Below are positions 49,182-57,140 of a stretch of DNA of 64,000 nucleotides, one piece after another. A program made the position numbers and the translations under genes. Each line of letters begins with the position of its first letter. The stretch's first letter is position 1. The notes below the pieces were generated by a model that was not told the origin of the DNA, did not search any database, and saw only the letters and a list, made by a program, of their open reading frames with translations. The DNA lies in contig JAFRJB010000105.1 in assembly GCA_017432485.1 (NCBI GenBank), positions 1-64,000 of the forward strand. Direction: 5' to 3'. The stretch comes from Clostridia bacterium (GTDB lineage: Bacteria; Bacillota; Clostridia; Oscillospirales; Acutalibacteraceae).

Positions 49182-51107
49182 ATGGGATTAACAATTGCAC
49201 AAAAAATCATTCAAGCGCACCTTGTGGAAGGGCAGATGAAGGTCGGCGAAGAAATCGCTTTGAGAATTGACCAAACCCTCACTCAAGATGCGACCGGCAC
49301 GATGGCGTACTTAGAGTTTGAAACCATCGGTATTCCGCGCGTTAAAACCGAGCGCAGTGTGGCGTACATCGACCACAACACGCTGCAGTGCGGGTTTATG
49401 AATGCGGATGACCACCGTTATATCGGTTCGGTTGCCAAGAAACACGGTATTTATTTTTCGCGCCCCGGTAACGGCATTTGTCACCAGGTGCATCTGGAGC
49501 GCTTCGGCATTCCGGGCAAAACCCTGATCGGTTCCGACAGCCATACGCCGACCGGCGGCGGCATCGGTATGCTGGCAATGGGTGCCGGCGGCCTTGATGT
49601 GGCGGTTGCCATGGGCGGCGGCGCTTACTACATTACCATGCCCAAAATGTATAAGGTTAACCTCACCGGCAAGCTGCGCCCATTTGTGACAGCGAAGGAT
49701 GTCAGTTTGGAGATTTTAAGGCAGCTTTCCGTTAAAGGCGGTGTCGGCGCGATTATTGAGTGGGGCGGTGAAGGCATCAAAACCCTTTCCGTGCCCGAGA
49801 GAGCGACCATTACCAATATGGGCACCGAGCTTGGCGCGACCACCTCGATCTTCCCCTCGGATGAAATTACAAAGAAATTCCTCGAAGCCGAAGGCAGAGG
49901 CAGTGATTGGGTAGAGCTTAAGAGCGATGAAGATGCGGTGTATGATAAAGTTATCAACATCAATCTTTCGGAGCTCAAGCCCCTTATCGCTTGCCCGCAC
50001 AGCCCTGACAATGTGGTGACAGTCGAAAGCTTAAGCGATGTGAAGTGTGACCAGGTATGTATCGGTTCGTGCACAAACTCTTCGCTTTTAGATATGCTCA
50101 AAGTGGCGGCAATGCTCAAGGGCAAAACCATTTCGCCCGATGTGAGCCTCTCTATTTCTCCCGGCTCGAAGCAGGTGCTCAGAATGCTCTCCGATTGCGG
50201 TGCGTTGGGTGACATTTTGGCTTCCGGCGCAAGGCTTTTGGAGTGCGCCTGCGGTCCGTGTATCGGTATGGGCTTTAGCCCGAACAGCGCCGGTGTATCG
50301 TTAAGAACCTTCAACCGCAACTTTGAAGGCAGAAGCGGCACGGCAGACGGGCAGGTTTACCTGGTTTCTCCCGAAACCGCAGTGGCTTCGGCATTGACCG
50401 GTTACATTACCGACCCGACAACCTTCGGCAAGAAACTCAGTGTCAGCATGCCGCGCAGGTTCTTTATTGATGATTCGGCAATTGTCGAGCCCGCCGGCAT
50501 GGAAGAAGCCAAAGATTTGGAAGTGCTCAGAGGCCCGAACATCAAGCCTTTCCCGAATGCAAACCCGGTAACGGATACCATTGAAGCGGAATGTGTGCTT
50601 AAGGTGGGTGACAATATCACCACCGACCATATTATGCCGGCAGGCGCCAAGATTTTGCCCTACCGCTCCAACATTCCGTATTTGTCGCAGTTCTGCTTCG
50701 GCGTGTGTGATACCGGCTTCCCCGAAAGAGCGAAAAAAGCGGGGCAGAGCATTATTATCGGCGGCAGCAACTACGGGCAGGGCTCTTCGAGAGAGCACGC
50801 CGCGCTCGTTCCGCTGTATTTGGGCGTGAGAGCGGTCATTGCCAAGAGCTTTGCGAGAATTCACGCCGCCAACCTCATCAATGCGGGCATTATGCCGCTT
50901 GTCTTTGAGAATGAAGAGGATTACAGCTTCATCGGTCAAGGCAGCAAATTGGTGCTCGAAGATGTGTTTGAAGGTATGGATAGCGGCATCATTACATTAA
51001 AAGACAAGAAAACAAGAAAAACCTACAAACTCAAGTGCTTCTATACCGACAGGCAGAAGGCAATTTTGAAGGCAGGCGGACTGCTGCAGTTCACAAAAGG
51101 CAATTAA
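49182..51107 (+). CDS. acn: Aconitate hydratase
   Basis: 641 residues of the monomeric aconitase/IPMI superfamily. The iron-sulfur cysteines are in GSCTNSSLLDM (about 288-298) and CACGPCIGMG (about 353-362). Substrate-binding features include SDSHTPTGGGIGMLAMGAGG (about 107-126) and the C-terminal swivel domain with GSNYGQGSSREHAAL (about 528-542). It isomerises citrate to isocitrate through cis-aconitate. Length is shorter than AcnA (about 890) and matches the compact 640-residue clostridial form. AGGAGG lies in the 3-bp-spaced junction with the GntR gene. The last codons and stop lie inside a perfect palindrome (51090-51121). Confidence 0.95.
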   Translation: MGLTIAQKIIQAHLVEGQMKVGEEIALRIDQTLTQDATGTMAYLEFETIGIPRVKTERSVAYIDHNTLQCGFMNADDHRYIGSVAKKHGIYFSRPGNGICHQVHLERFGIPGKTLIGSDSHTPTGGGIGMLAMGAGGLDVAVAMGGGAYYITMPKMYKVNLTGKLRPFVTAKDVSLEILRQLSVKGGVGAIIEWGGEGIKTLSVPERATITNMGTELGATTSIFPSDEITKKFLEAEGRGSDWVELKSDEDAVYDKVININLSELKPLIACPHSPDNVVTVESLSDVKCDQVCIGSCTNSSLLDMLKVAAMLKGKTISPDVSLSISPGSKQVLRMLSDCGALGDILASGARLLECACGPCIGMGFSPNSAGVSLRTFNRNFEGRSGTADGQVYLVSPETAVASALTGYITDPTTFGKKLSVSMPRRFFIDDSAIVEPAGMEEAKDLEVLRGPNIKPFPNANPVTDTIEAECVLKVGDNITTDHIMPAGAKILPYRSNIPYLSQFCFGVCDTGFPERAKKAGQSIIIGGSNYGQGSSREHAALVPLYLGVRAVIAKSFARIHAANLINAGIMPLVFENEEDYSFIGQGSKLVLEDVFEGMDSGIITLKDKKTRKTYKLKCFYTDRQKAILKAGGLLQFTKGN

Positions 51108-51232
51108 TTGCCTTTTGTGAAGTGATATTTGGCTGCGCCAAGTGATATTGTGCAAGCACAGCGATATTTTTCGCGGTGCGAAAAGTGATATATTTGCTAC
51201 GCAAATGTGAAGGGCGGGACACCCGCACCCGA
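51090..51232. repeat. Array of five short palindromes with gtgatat spacers
   Basis: The first palindrome (51090-51121, perfect 32 bp) contains the acn stop codon. Four further stem-loops follow: ttggc-tgc-gccaa, tgtgc-aa-gcaca, ttttcgc-ggt-gcgaaaa and atttgc-tac-gcaaat. They are separated by gtgatat or gcgatat. A copy of the agggcgggacacccgcaccc block (about 51209-51228) ends the array. It has no coding capacity and separates acn from the isocitrate dehydrogenase gene. Confidence 0.85.
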
Positions 51233-51247
51233 TAAGAAAGGAACGTT

Positions 51248-52399
51248 ATGAATAATCAGTATATTGATAATTGTGTAGAACAATTCAGAACCATTTTAGA
51301 AGAACAAACCGCAAGATGTAAACACATGGCAGAGAACCGCGAAATCACCGATTTTGCAAGCCTCGATAAGATTATTATCGGTGTTGTCGGCGGCGATGGC
51401 ATCGGCCCGATTATTTCCGCCGAAGCGGCAAGAGTGCTCGAATTTCTTTTAAAAGAAGAAGTGGCAGCCGGCAAGGTGGAAATCAGAACCATTGAGGGCT
51501 TGACCATTGAAAACCGTATGGCGCAGCACAAGGCAATTCCCGATGATGTGCTTGCCGAAATCAAAAAATGCCATGTCATTTTGAAGGGCCCGACCACTAC
51601 CCCGCACGGCGGCACGCTTGAAAGCGCCAACGTGGCAATGCGCCGTGAGCTGGATTTATACGCCAATATCCGCCCGGTAAGTGTGCCCGAAGAAAACATC
51701 GACTGGATTTTCTTTAGAGAAAACACCGAGGGCGAATATGTGCTCGGTTCCAGAGGCGTGGAAATTCCCGGCACCTTGGCAGTGGACTTTAAGTGCACAA
51801 CAGATCTTGGCACCGAGAGAATTGCCAGAGCCGCATTTGAGTATGCCAAAAACAACGGCAAAGACTATGTGGCGATTGTCACCAAAGCCAACATTATGAA
51901 GAAGACAGACGGTAAGTTTACCGCCATTTGCCACGAAGTGGCAAAGGATTACCCCGGCATCGAAGCCGAAGACTGGTACATTGATATTATGACCGCAAAA
52001 TTGGTTGACAAGGCTTCCAGGAGCCGCTTCCAGGTCTTTGTACTGCCCAATCTTTACGGCGACATCATCACCGATGAAGCCGCGCAAATTCAAGGCGGTG
52101 TCGGCACGGCGGGCAGCGCCAATGCGGGCGACAAATATGCGATGTTTGAGGCCATCCACGGCTCCGCACCGCGCATGCTGGAAACCGGCAGAGCGCAATA
52201 TGCTAACCCGTCTTCGATGATTAAGGCGAGCGAAATGCTCTTAAGACATATCGGTTATACCGACAAGGCAGACAAGTTAAGCAAAGCGCTTTCGATTTGT
52301 AACGAAACCGAGCGCAAAGTGGTCATTACCGGTAGAGACGGCGGCGCGACCTGTGCCGAGTTTGCCGAGTATATGATGGAAACGCTTGAAAACTTATAA
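51248..52399 (+). CDS. icd: Isocitrate dehydrogenase (isocitrate/isopropylmalate dehydrogenase family)
   Basis: 383 residues of the beta-decarboxylating dehydrogenase family: IIGVVGGDGIGPIISAEA (about 42-59), LKGPTTTPHGGTLESANVAM (about 113-132), FFRENTEGEYVLGSRGVE (about 156-173), IVTKANIMKKTDGKF (about 214), and the metal/substrate site VLPNLYGDIITDEAAQIQGG (about 262-281). The operon context with citrate synthase and aconitase supports isocitrate rather than isopropylmalate as substrate, yielding 2-oxoglutarate for glutamate synthesis. AAAGGAA precedes the ATG. An N-terminal extension of about 40 residues is longer than usual. Confidence 0.88.
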   Translation: MNNQYIDNCVEQFRTILEEQTARCKHMAENREITDFASLDKIIIGVVGGDGIGPIISAEAARVLEFLLKEEVAAGKVEIRTIEGLTIENRMAQHKAIPDDVLAEIKKCHVILKGPTTTPHGGTLESANVAMRRELDLYANIRPVSVPEENIDWIFFRENTEGEYVLGSRGVEIPGTLAVDFKCTTDLGTERIARAAFEYAKNNGKDYVAIVTKANIMKKTDGKFTAICHEVAKDYPGIEAEDWYIDIMTAKLVDKASRSRFQVFVLPNLYGDIITDEAAQIQGGVGTAGSANAGDKYAMFEAIHGSAPRMLETGRAQYANPSSMIKASEMLLRHIGYTDKADKLSKALSICNETERKVVITGRDGGATCAEFAEYMMETLENL

Positions 52400-52440
52400 G
52401 AGGAAAACCTGCACATACCGTGCAGGTTTTTTCTTATAAG
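52393..52440 (+). terminator. Terminator overlapping the icd stop codon
   Basis: The inner stem aaaacctgcac / gtgcaggtttt is followed by a T-run (52427-52432). The stem extends outwards as cttataag / cttataag, so its left arm begins inside the last codons and stop of icd. It is the end of the citrate-branch operon. Confidence 0.9.
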
Positions 52441-52475
52441 CAGGCGACAGGCAACAGGCAACATCTAGATGTTGC
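52441..52475. repeat. Short tandem repeat and palindrome
   Basis: Units aggcgac-aggcaac-aggcaac are followed by the perfect palindrome caacatctagatgttg. It is another example of the tandem-unit-plus-hairpin pattern in intergenic DNA. It abuts the padR promoter. Confidence 0.5.
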
Positions 52476-52478
52476 GGC

Positions 52479-52507
52479 TTGACAAACAAGATGCCTCGTG
52501 GTACGAT
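52479..52507 (+). promoter_or_regulatory. padR promoter (TTGACA-N17-TACGAT)
   Basis: A perfect -35 TTGACA (52479-52484), 17-bp spacer and TACGAT (52502-52507). The spacer and -10 are covered by the left arm of the inverted repeat 52491-52537. Confidence 0.82.
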
Positions 52508-52537
52508 GTAAGAGAAATACATTGTACCACGAGGCAT
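52491..52537. promoter_or_regulatory. Putative PadR operator: 20-bp inverted repeat with 7-bp spacer
   Basis: The arms 52491-52510 and 52518-52537 are complementary in 19 of 20 positions around the spacer agagaaa. The centre reads atgta-N7-tacat, the kind of motif bound by PadR repressors. It overlaps the -10 and transcript start of padR, so PadR autorepression is the simplest reading. On RNA it could also form a strong hairpin. Confidence 0.75.
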
Positions 52538-52555
52538 AAGATTTGAGGTGATAAC

Positions 52556-52882
52556 ATGCGTTACAGCAAAGAATTGGTCAAAGGCAGTACCCATTTATTG
52601 GTACTTGCGGTTTTGGAAACAGAAGATTTATACGGTTATAAAATTTGCCGAGAGATTGAACTGCGCTCACAAAATGAATTATCGATGGGCGAAGGAACAC
52701 TTTACCCTATTTTGCACGCTCTTGAAAAAGAAGATTATGTGGAAAGTTATTGGCGGGAATGTGACGGCAGAAGCCGCAAATATTATCACATCACCCGCAA
52801 AGGCTTGCGGCATTTAAAGTCGCTTAAAGAGGAACGAAACGCCTTTAACAAGAGCATCGATAAAGTGCTCAATTTTGGTTGA
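52556..52882 (+). CDS. PadR-family transcriptional regulator
   Basis: 108 residues of the small PadR subfamily 2: KGSTHLLVLAVLETEDLYGY (about 8-27), MGEGTLYPILHALEKEDYVE (about 42-61) as recognition helix and wing start, and GRSRKYYHITRKGLRHL (about 70-86), then a C-terminal dimerisation helix. These proteins usually repress a linked membrane or transport gene and respond to toxic compounds. GAGGTGA lies before the ATG. The next gene starts 3 bp downstream and is its likely target. Confidence 0.93.
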   Translation: MRYSKELVKGSTHLLVLAVLETEDLYGYKICREIELRSQNELSMGEGTLYPILHALEKEDYVESYWRECDGRSRKYYHITRKGLRHLKSLKEERNAFNKSIDKVLNFG

Positions 52883-52885
52883 GTA

Positions 52886-54112
52886 ATGAATAAACAAGAA
52901 TATATTAAAAATATTATTAAGCATATTCAAAACGACTCCATGCAAAAAGAATCTTTTCGTGAATTGAGCGACCATTTTGAAGACCGAAAGCAGTATTATC
53001 TCGATGCGGGATTTGAGGAAGAAGTCGCCGAAGAAAAGACAGTTGCGCGCATGGGAGATGCGGAATTGATTGGCACCAAAATGGGGAAAGTGCACGGCAG
53101 GCGTTTTTACGTGCCGGTACTTCTCATTGAGCTTGTATTGGGTCTGGTAATGACTCCCGTTGCCTTATTCATGAGTGGCTTTATTGGGGAAGCTGTATTA
53201 TTAGAGATGAAAGTTTTAGCGGAATGCATACTGCTGTTGTTTTTATTTCTATTTTCCTATATCGGTTTACGCTATCGCTATAAAAGTCTTTTGATACTTG
53301 CTTGCATACCGTTTGTATTGTTTCTGACACTCAAAGGGGGTCTATATCTATACACTTCTACTGTGCCCTTTGTCAGCGGCACTGTGTGGGAAACGGTTTA
53401 TTTAGCACTCGGAAAGGTAAAAGCACTTTATGAAGTTGCCGCCCGCTCTTGGGTTGTGGATGTTTCATGGTGGCTACAGGTATTATCTTTATTATTCTAC
53501 GCTTGGATTATTTTTTGCGCCATTGCCGGTATCATGATAATGGTACGGGAAGACCGCGCCAAATGTACTTTAAAGCAAAAGAAGATGCTCAAACTCATAA
53601 AACGGAGTATGTTGGGAATGGGACTTGTGATATTGGTGAGCGCCGGGGCATTTTATGCGGTGTATTACGCCGAAGCAACCGCCGCCCGAGATGCCGGAGT
53701 GGAAGAAAGTTCCGTTTTGGCTGTGTATGCAAAGGGGATTGATGAAAACCAATCGTTGAATGAAATGGAAGGCGCCTATATACAGGATGACACAGATAGT
53801 TTTTACTCATATGTTTCAGACACAAAAATCGAATCCACAGACACTATTCAACTCTACGGAAGCGGAGAGGATGGAGAGCCGATAAGGCGAATAGAAAAAA
53901 AGAGATTTGATAACAACATTGAGTATTACATTGTAATCCATGAAGTGAATGTCAAAACGACAAAAGATTATATGTATTTTTCAAATAAAGGGCTGTGGGA
54001 AAATTTCTCGAAAGACAAGTGGACAAAAGTCAAAAAGGGCGAAAAATACCTGGTTGCCTTTGAAAAAAGAGCAGACTACCCGAAAAATTTTGTAGAATTT
54101 ACGATTCAATAG
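52886..54112 (+). CDS. HAAS/DUF1700-like membrane protein
   Basis: 408 residues. The N-terminal 70 form a helical, charged domain (ESFRELSDHFEDRKQYYLDAG and FEEEVAEEKTVARMGDAELIG, about 22-63), typical of HAAS domains found beside PadR regulators. Then come about six to seven hydrophobic helices (75-255) and an extracytoplasmic C-terminal region from about 270 with no recognised fold. PadR-HAAS pairs often act as a regulator plus a membrane sensor of envelope stress. Here the large outside domain of about 130 residues is unusual. Function is inferred from context only. Confidence 0.75.
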   Translation: MNKQEYIKNIIKHIQNDSMQKESFRELSDHFEDRKQYYLDAGFEEEVAEEKTVARMGDAELIGTKMGKVHGRRFYVPVLLIELVLGLVMTPVALFMSGFIGEAVLLEMKVLAECILLLFLFLFSYIGLRYRYKSLLILACIPFVLFLTLKGGLYLYTSTVPFVSGTVWETVYLALGKVKALYEVAARSWVVDVSWWLQVLSLLFYAWIIFCAIAGIMIMVREDRAKCTLKQKKMLKLIKRSMLGMGLVILVSAGAFYAVYYAEATAARDAGVEESSVLAVYAKGIDENQSLNEMEGAYIQDDTDSFYSYVSDTKIESTDTIQLYGSGEDGEPIRRIEKKRFDNNIEYYIVIHEVNVKTTKDYMYFSNKGLWENFSKDKWTKVKKGEKYLVAFEKRADYPKNFVEFTIQ

Positions 54113-54219
54113 CGCTGCGCGGTGATTGTAAGAAAGTGTATTGAAAACAGAGAGGGAAATATGATATACTAAAACCACCATAAATTCTATTGATGAAGCA
54201 AAAAGGAGATGAAAAATCA

Positions 54220-55161
54220 ATGAAAAGAATTTTGGTATTGTTGCTTGCCGTAATATTGGTGATTTCCTGTACGGCTTGCGGCGGCAAGAAAGAGAGTAAG
54301 CAAGAGCCGGAAAAGCAAACAGTAACCGAAGCGCCCAAGCCCGTAACGGCTGTGGAGGATACGGATGCCATGAACCTGCATTTTACCGCGCCCGAAGGCT
54401 ATGACACGGTAGAGCGCTATATAGGAATAACTTCTGCCGGTAAAGTGACGGAAAAGAGTTTCAACTATAGTTTTGCCGATAATTCCTCGGTCATGATAGG
54501 CTATACTGTCGGTAAAGAACTGACCGATTCTGTTCCGCAGTCGAAATTGGACAAGGCAACAGCCGCCACCTATGCAGGCAAGGCATTTCAAGTTGTTGAA
54601 GAAGGAAAGAACTTTGTTGCGCTTTGTCAGGAAGATGATGTGATTTACGGCATCGGTTATGCTTTCGGGGATAAAGCTGACAAAGCCAAGTTTGAAAGCC
54701 TGATGGCAGGCATCAGTTTTACCGATGCAACCACGACGGCGGAAAATGATGATGACATGTTCGGCATTGAATATGATGCCAAAGGCGCCGGCAATATATG
54801 CAGCACGACCAGCAGTGTGACGCAGAAAGCGGATGGCACAGTGGTTGAAAAAATGGTGGGCTGGCACTACGGTGCGGATGAAAAGAACTTAGATTACCGC
54901 TTCTTAATTCGAGTTTATAAAGACACGACCGTGGAAGAAAAACTTAATAAGTATGCGGAATATGAAGAAAAAGAAGTTGGCGGCATCAAGTACACGGTGA
55001 AAAAAGCGGATGATAATCAAAAGCCGTATGAGTACTACACCCAGCACGGCAGCGATGTGTATAAGATTTATAATAACGGTGTTTCCGAAAACGGAAGTAT
55101 CAAACGCTCCGAACAATGTCAAAGTGCATTTGAAAACTTTGTCAATTCCATTCATTTCTAA
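54220..55161 (+). CDS. Putative lipoprotein of unknown function
   Basis: 313 residues. A signal sequence (KRILVLLLAVILVISCTACGG) ends in a lipobox-like SCTAC at about residues 14-19, with the last Cys as probable lipidation site, followed by a charged KKESKQEPEKQTVTEAPKP linker. The mature part has repeated beta-rich blocks (for instance YSFADNSSVMIGYTVGKEL and YRFLIRVYKDTTVEEKL) and may be a two-domain binding or stress protein. I do not recognise a family. AAGGAG is present but about 12 nt away, so the ATG at 54220 is somewhat uncertain; the extra upstream residues (from 54190) would hide the signal peptide. Confidence 0.7.
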   Translation: MKRILVLLLAVILVISCTACGGKKESKQEPEKQTVTEAPKPVTAVEDTDAMNLHFTAPEGYDTVERYIGITSAGKVTEKSFNYSFADNSSVMIGYTVGKELTDSVPQSKLDKATAATYAGKAFQVVEEGKNFVALCQEDDVIYGIGYAFGDKADKAKFESLMAGISFTDATTTAENDDDMFGIEYDAKGAGNICSTTSSVTQKADGTVVEKMVGWHYGADEKNLDYRFLIRVYKDTTVEEKLNKYAEYEEKEVGGIKYTVKKADDNQKPYEYYTQHGSDVYKIYNNGVSENGSIKRSEQCQSAFENFVNSIHF

Positions 55162-55179
55162 TAACGGCAATATACAATA

Positions 55180-55209
55180 AAAAGCAGTTCCTCGCGGGGA
55201 ACTGCTTTT
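55180..55209 (+). terminator. Rho-independent terminator after the lipoprotein gene
   Basis: The stem aaaagcagttcc / ggaactgctttt has a 6-nt loop and is preceded and followed by A/T runs. It begins 18 bp past the lipoprotein stop. Confidence 0.9.
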
Positions 55210-55340
55210 ATGATAATAAGAGCTAAGCCGTGTTTTATGATAGGAAGCGGGAAGGAATATTGAAAAAGCGGCAAAATCGTAGTATAATACTATCACTGTT
55301 TCATAAAAATAATAGAAGAAAACTTTTCGGTGGAGATATT

Positions 55341-56642
55341 ATGGCACAAAACAATCAAAACCAACCTTATGCGGCGGCTTACGGGCAGATGCCCGCAGGG
55401 CAGCCCTACGCACCGCAACCGCAGCCGGTACAGCAGCCCGCCGCGCCGGTGCAGCCTGTGACACCTGCGCAACCCATGGCGCAGCCTGCGCAGCAGCAGG
55501 CAGCTCCCGCGCAACCGCAGCCGGCACAGCAACCTGTCGCACCCACACAGCCTGCCATGCCTTACACACCCTACCCGCAGGCGGGCAGGTATTATTACCC
55601 GAACGGCTATCCGATTCAGCCTAACAATCCCTATTATTACAACCCCGCCTTGGCGCAGCAGGAATACGAAAAGCGCTTAAAGGTGGAAAAGGCTAAAAAA
55701 TCCCTGCGCTACCTCGGCAATATGTCGGGGCTTTCGGTGATATTGTTTTTGGTCTTTAATACCGTTGCTTCCATGGTGTTGACCATTCCCGGCATTTATG
55801 AGATTTACCGCAAGGATGCGGTGTTCAGCGGCGCTTTTTACATTGTGGCATCCTTCTTTTATATGTTCTTGCCGTTTTTGATTGTGTCGTTTCTCATTCG
55901 CCTCAAAGACAAAGAGGTGCGCTTTTTTCCGTTTAAAAAGATGAAGCCCAAGAGGGCGCTGCTTTGCATCCCTATCGGCTTAACCATTTGCATTGGTGCG
56001 AATATCATTGTCAATTTAATCATAACGCTCTTTGAATCCTTCGGGCTTGAGCTTTCGCAGCAGAGCGATTCGCTCGCAAAGCCGCAAACCGCCTTTGCGC
56101 TGGTCATTTCACTGGTGAGCACGGCTGTGATGCCGGCGCTGTTGGAGGAATTTGCCATTCGCGGTGTAATACTGCAGCCGGCGCGCAAATACGGTATGGC
56201 ATTTGCGATTATTTCTTCGAGTGTTATTTTCGGTGTGATGCACGGTAATTTAATTCAAGCACCGTTTGCATTTATGGTGGGTGTATGTTTTGCGTTTCTT
56301 GCCATTAAGTGCGACAGCTTGTGGATTGGTGTGATTTTGCACTTTCTTAACAACGGCTTTAGTGTCGTGATGAGTTATTTACAAGGCAGCATGAAAGAGG
56401 CACATTTTAATCTGCTGTATTACTGCATTATCGGTGCAGTGGCGCTGGCAGGTATTGTCTGCTTTGTGGTGCTGCTTTTGACAGATAAATCCTTCTTTAA
56501 AAAGAGCGAAGGAAATATCGCAGGGGAAGAGGCGGCCCTCTTAACAAAAGGGCAAAAGTTTGTCGCCTTTTTCATCAATGCACCTACCATTATCAGTTTT
56601 ATCATCATCGGGCTGCTGACATTGCAGTATATCAGTAAATAG
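55341..56642 (+). CDS. CPBP-family intramembrane metalloprotease with Pro/Gln-rich N-terminus
   Basis: 433 residues. The first 105 are a low-complexity Pro/Ala/Gln-rich cytoplasmic tail with tandem QPxxPxQP units (for example PQPQPVQQPAAPVQPVTPAQ). Next are about eight membrane helices carrying the CPBP (Abi, RCE1-like) motifs: LLEEFAIRGVILQP (about 271-284, the EExxxR motif), FGVMHGNLIQAPFAFMVGV (about 297-315) and LHFLNNG (about 334). The proteases act inside the membrane on unknown substrates, often in signalling or bacteriocin immunity. The ATG at 55341 has GGTGGAG in front; the ORF start at 55230 lies before this with no site. It ends 1 bp before tadA. Confidence 0.9.
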   Translation: MAQNNQNQPYAAAYGQMPAGQPYAPQPQPVQQPAAPVQPVTPAQPMAQPAQQQAAPAQPQPAQQPVAPTQPAMPYTPYPQAGRYYYPNGYPIQPNNPYYYNPALAQQEYEKRLKVEKAKKSLRYLGNMSGLSVILFLVFNTVASMVLTIPGIYEIYRKDAVFSGAFYIVASFFYMFLPFLIVSFLIRLKDKEVRFFPFKKMKPKRALLCIPIGLTICIGANIIVNLIITLFESFGLELSQQSDSLAKPQTAFALVISLVSTAVMPALLEEFAIRGVILQPARKYGMAFAIISSSVIFGVMHGNLIQAPFAFMVGVCFAFLAIKCDSLWIGVILHFLNNGFSVVMSYLQGSMKEAHFNLLYYCIIGAVALAGIVCFVVLLLTDKSFFKKSEGNIAGEEAALLTKGQKFVAFFINAPTIISFIIIGLLTLQYISK

Positions 56643-56643
56643 T

Positions 56644-57093
56644 ATGGAAGAAAGATTTATGAAAGCCGCATTGGAATTGGCGGCGCAAGCGGCGGCAGAG
56701 GGCGAAGTGCCGGTCGGCGCGGTGGTGGTGTGTGACGGCGAAATTGTCGGCAGTGGCAGAAACCGCAGAGAGTGCGGCAAAAACGCGCTGTACCACGCGG
56801 AGCTTGAAGCAATTGACAGCGCCTGCAAAGCCTTGGGCGGCTGGCGCCTGCACAAGTGCGATTTATATGTCACGTTAGAGCCCTGCCCGATGTGCACGGG
56901 CGCGATTATCAACGCGCGCATCAAAACACTCATTTACGGCGCAAGTGACCCGAAAGCGGGCAGTACCGGCAGTGTGACAAATCTGTTTGAATTGCCGTAT
57001 AACCACAAACCTGAAGTGATACCGGGCGTGATGGCGGAAGAAAGCCGCGCTTTGCTGCAAGAGTTTTTCAAACAACTAAGAGAAAGTAAATAA
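56644..57093 (+). CDS. tadA: tRNA-specific adenosine deaminase
   Basis: 149 residues of the cytidine deaminase superfamily: VPVGAVVVCDGEIVGSGRN (about 22-40), the catalytic HAELEAID (about 53-60; His and Glu) and the zinc motif PCPMCTGAIINARI (about 83-96). The enzyme deaminates the wobble adenosine of tRNA-Arg(ACG) to inosine. The length is standard, and the gene is transcribed just after the CPBP gene. Confidence 0.95.
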   Translation: MEERFMKAALELAAQAAAEGEVPVGAVVVCDGEIVGSGRNRRECGKNALYHAELEAIDSACKALGGWRLHKCDLYVTLEPCPMCTGAIINARIKTLIYGASDPKAGSTGSVTNLFELPYNHKPEVIPGVMAEESRALLQEFFKQLRESK

Positions 57094-57103
57094 CAGATAA
57101 ATG

Positions 57104-57138
57104 AAACGGGCTATCTCTTTTGAGATAGCCCGTTTTGG
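57104..57138. terminator. Bidirectional terminator between tadA and metA
   Basis: The stem aaacgggctatctc / gagatagcccgttt has a tttt loop and T- or A-runs outside, suiting the two convergent genes. Confidence 0.92.
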
Positions 57139-57140
57139 TT

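Noticed and set aside
51108-51247. CRISPR array
   Set aside because: The repeats are palindromes of different sequence with 7-bp spacers, not identical repeats with unique 30-bp spacers, and there are no cas genes.
53981-54220. 79-aa ORF on the minus strand between the HAAS protein and the lipoprotein
   Set aside because: Mostly antisense to the 3' end of the HAAS gene with no ribosome site. A plus-strand start for the lipoprotein explains the region.
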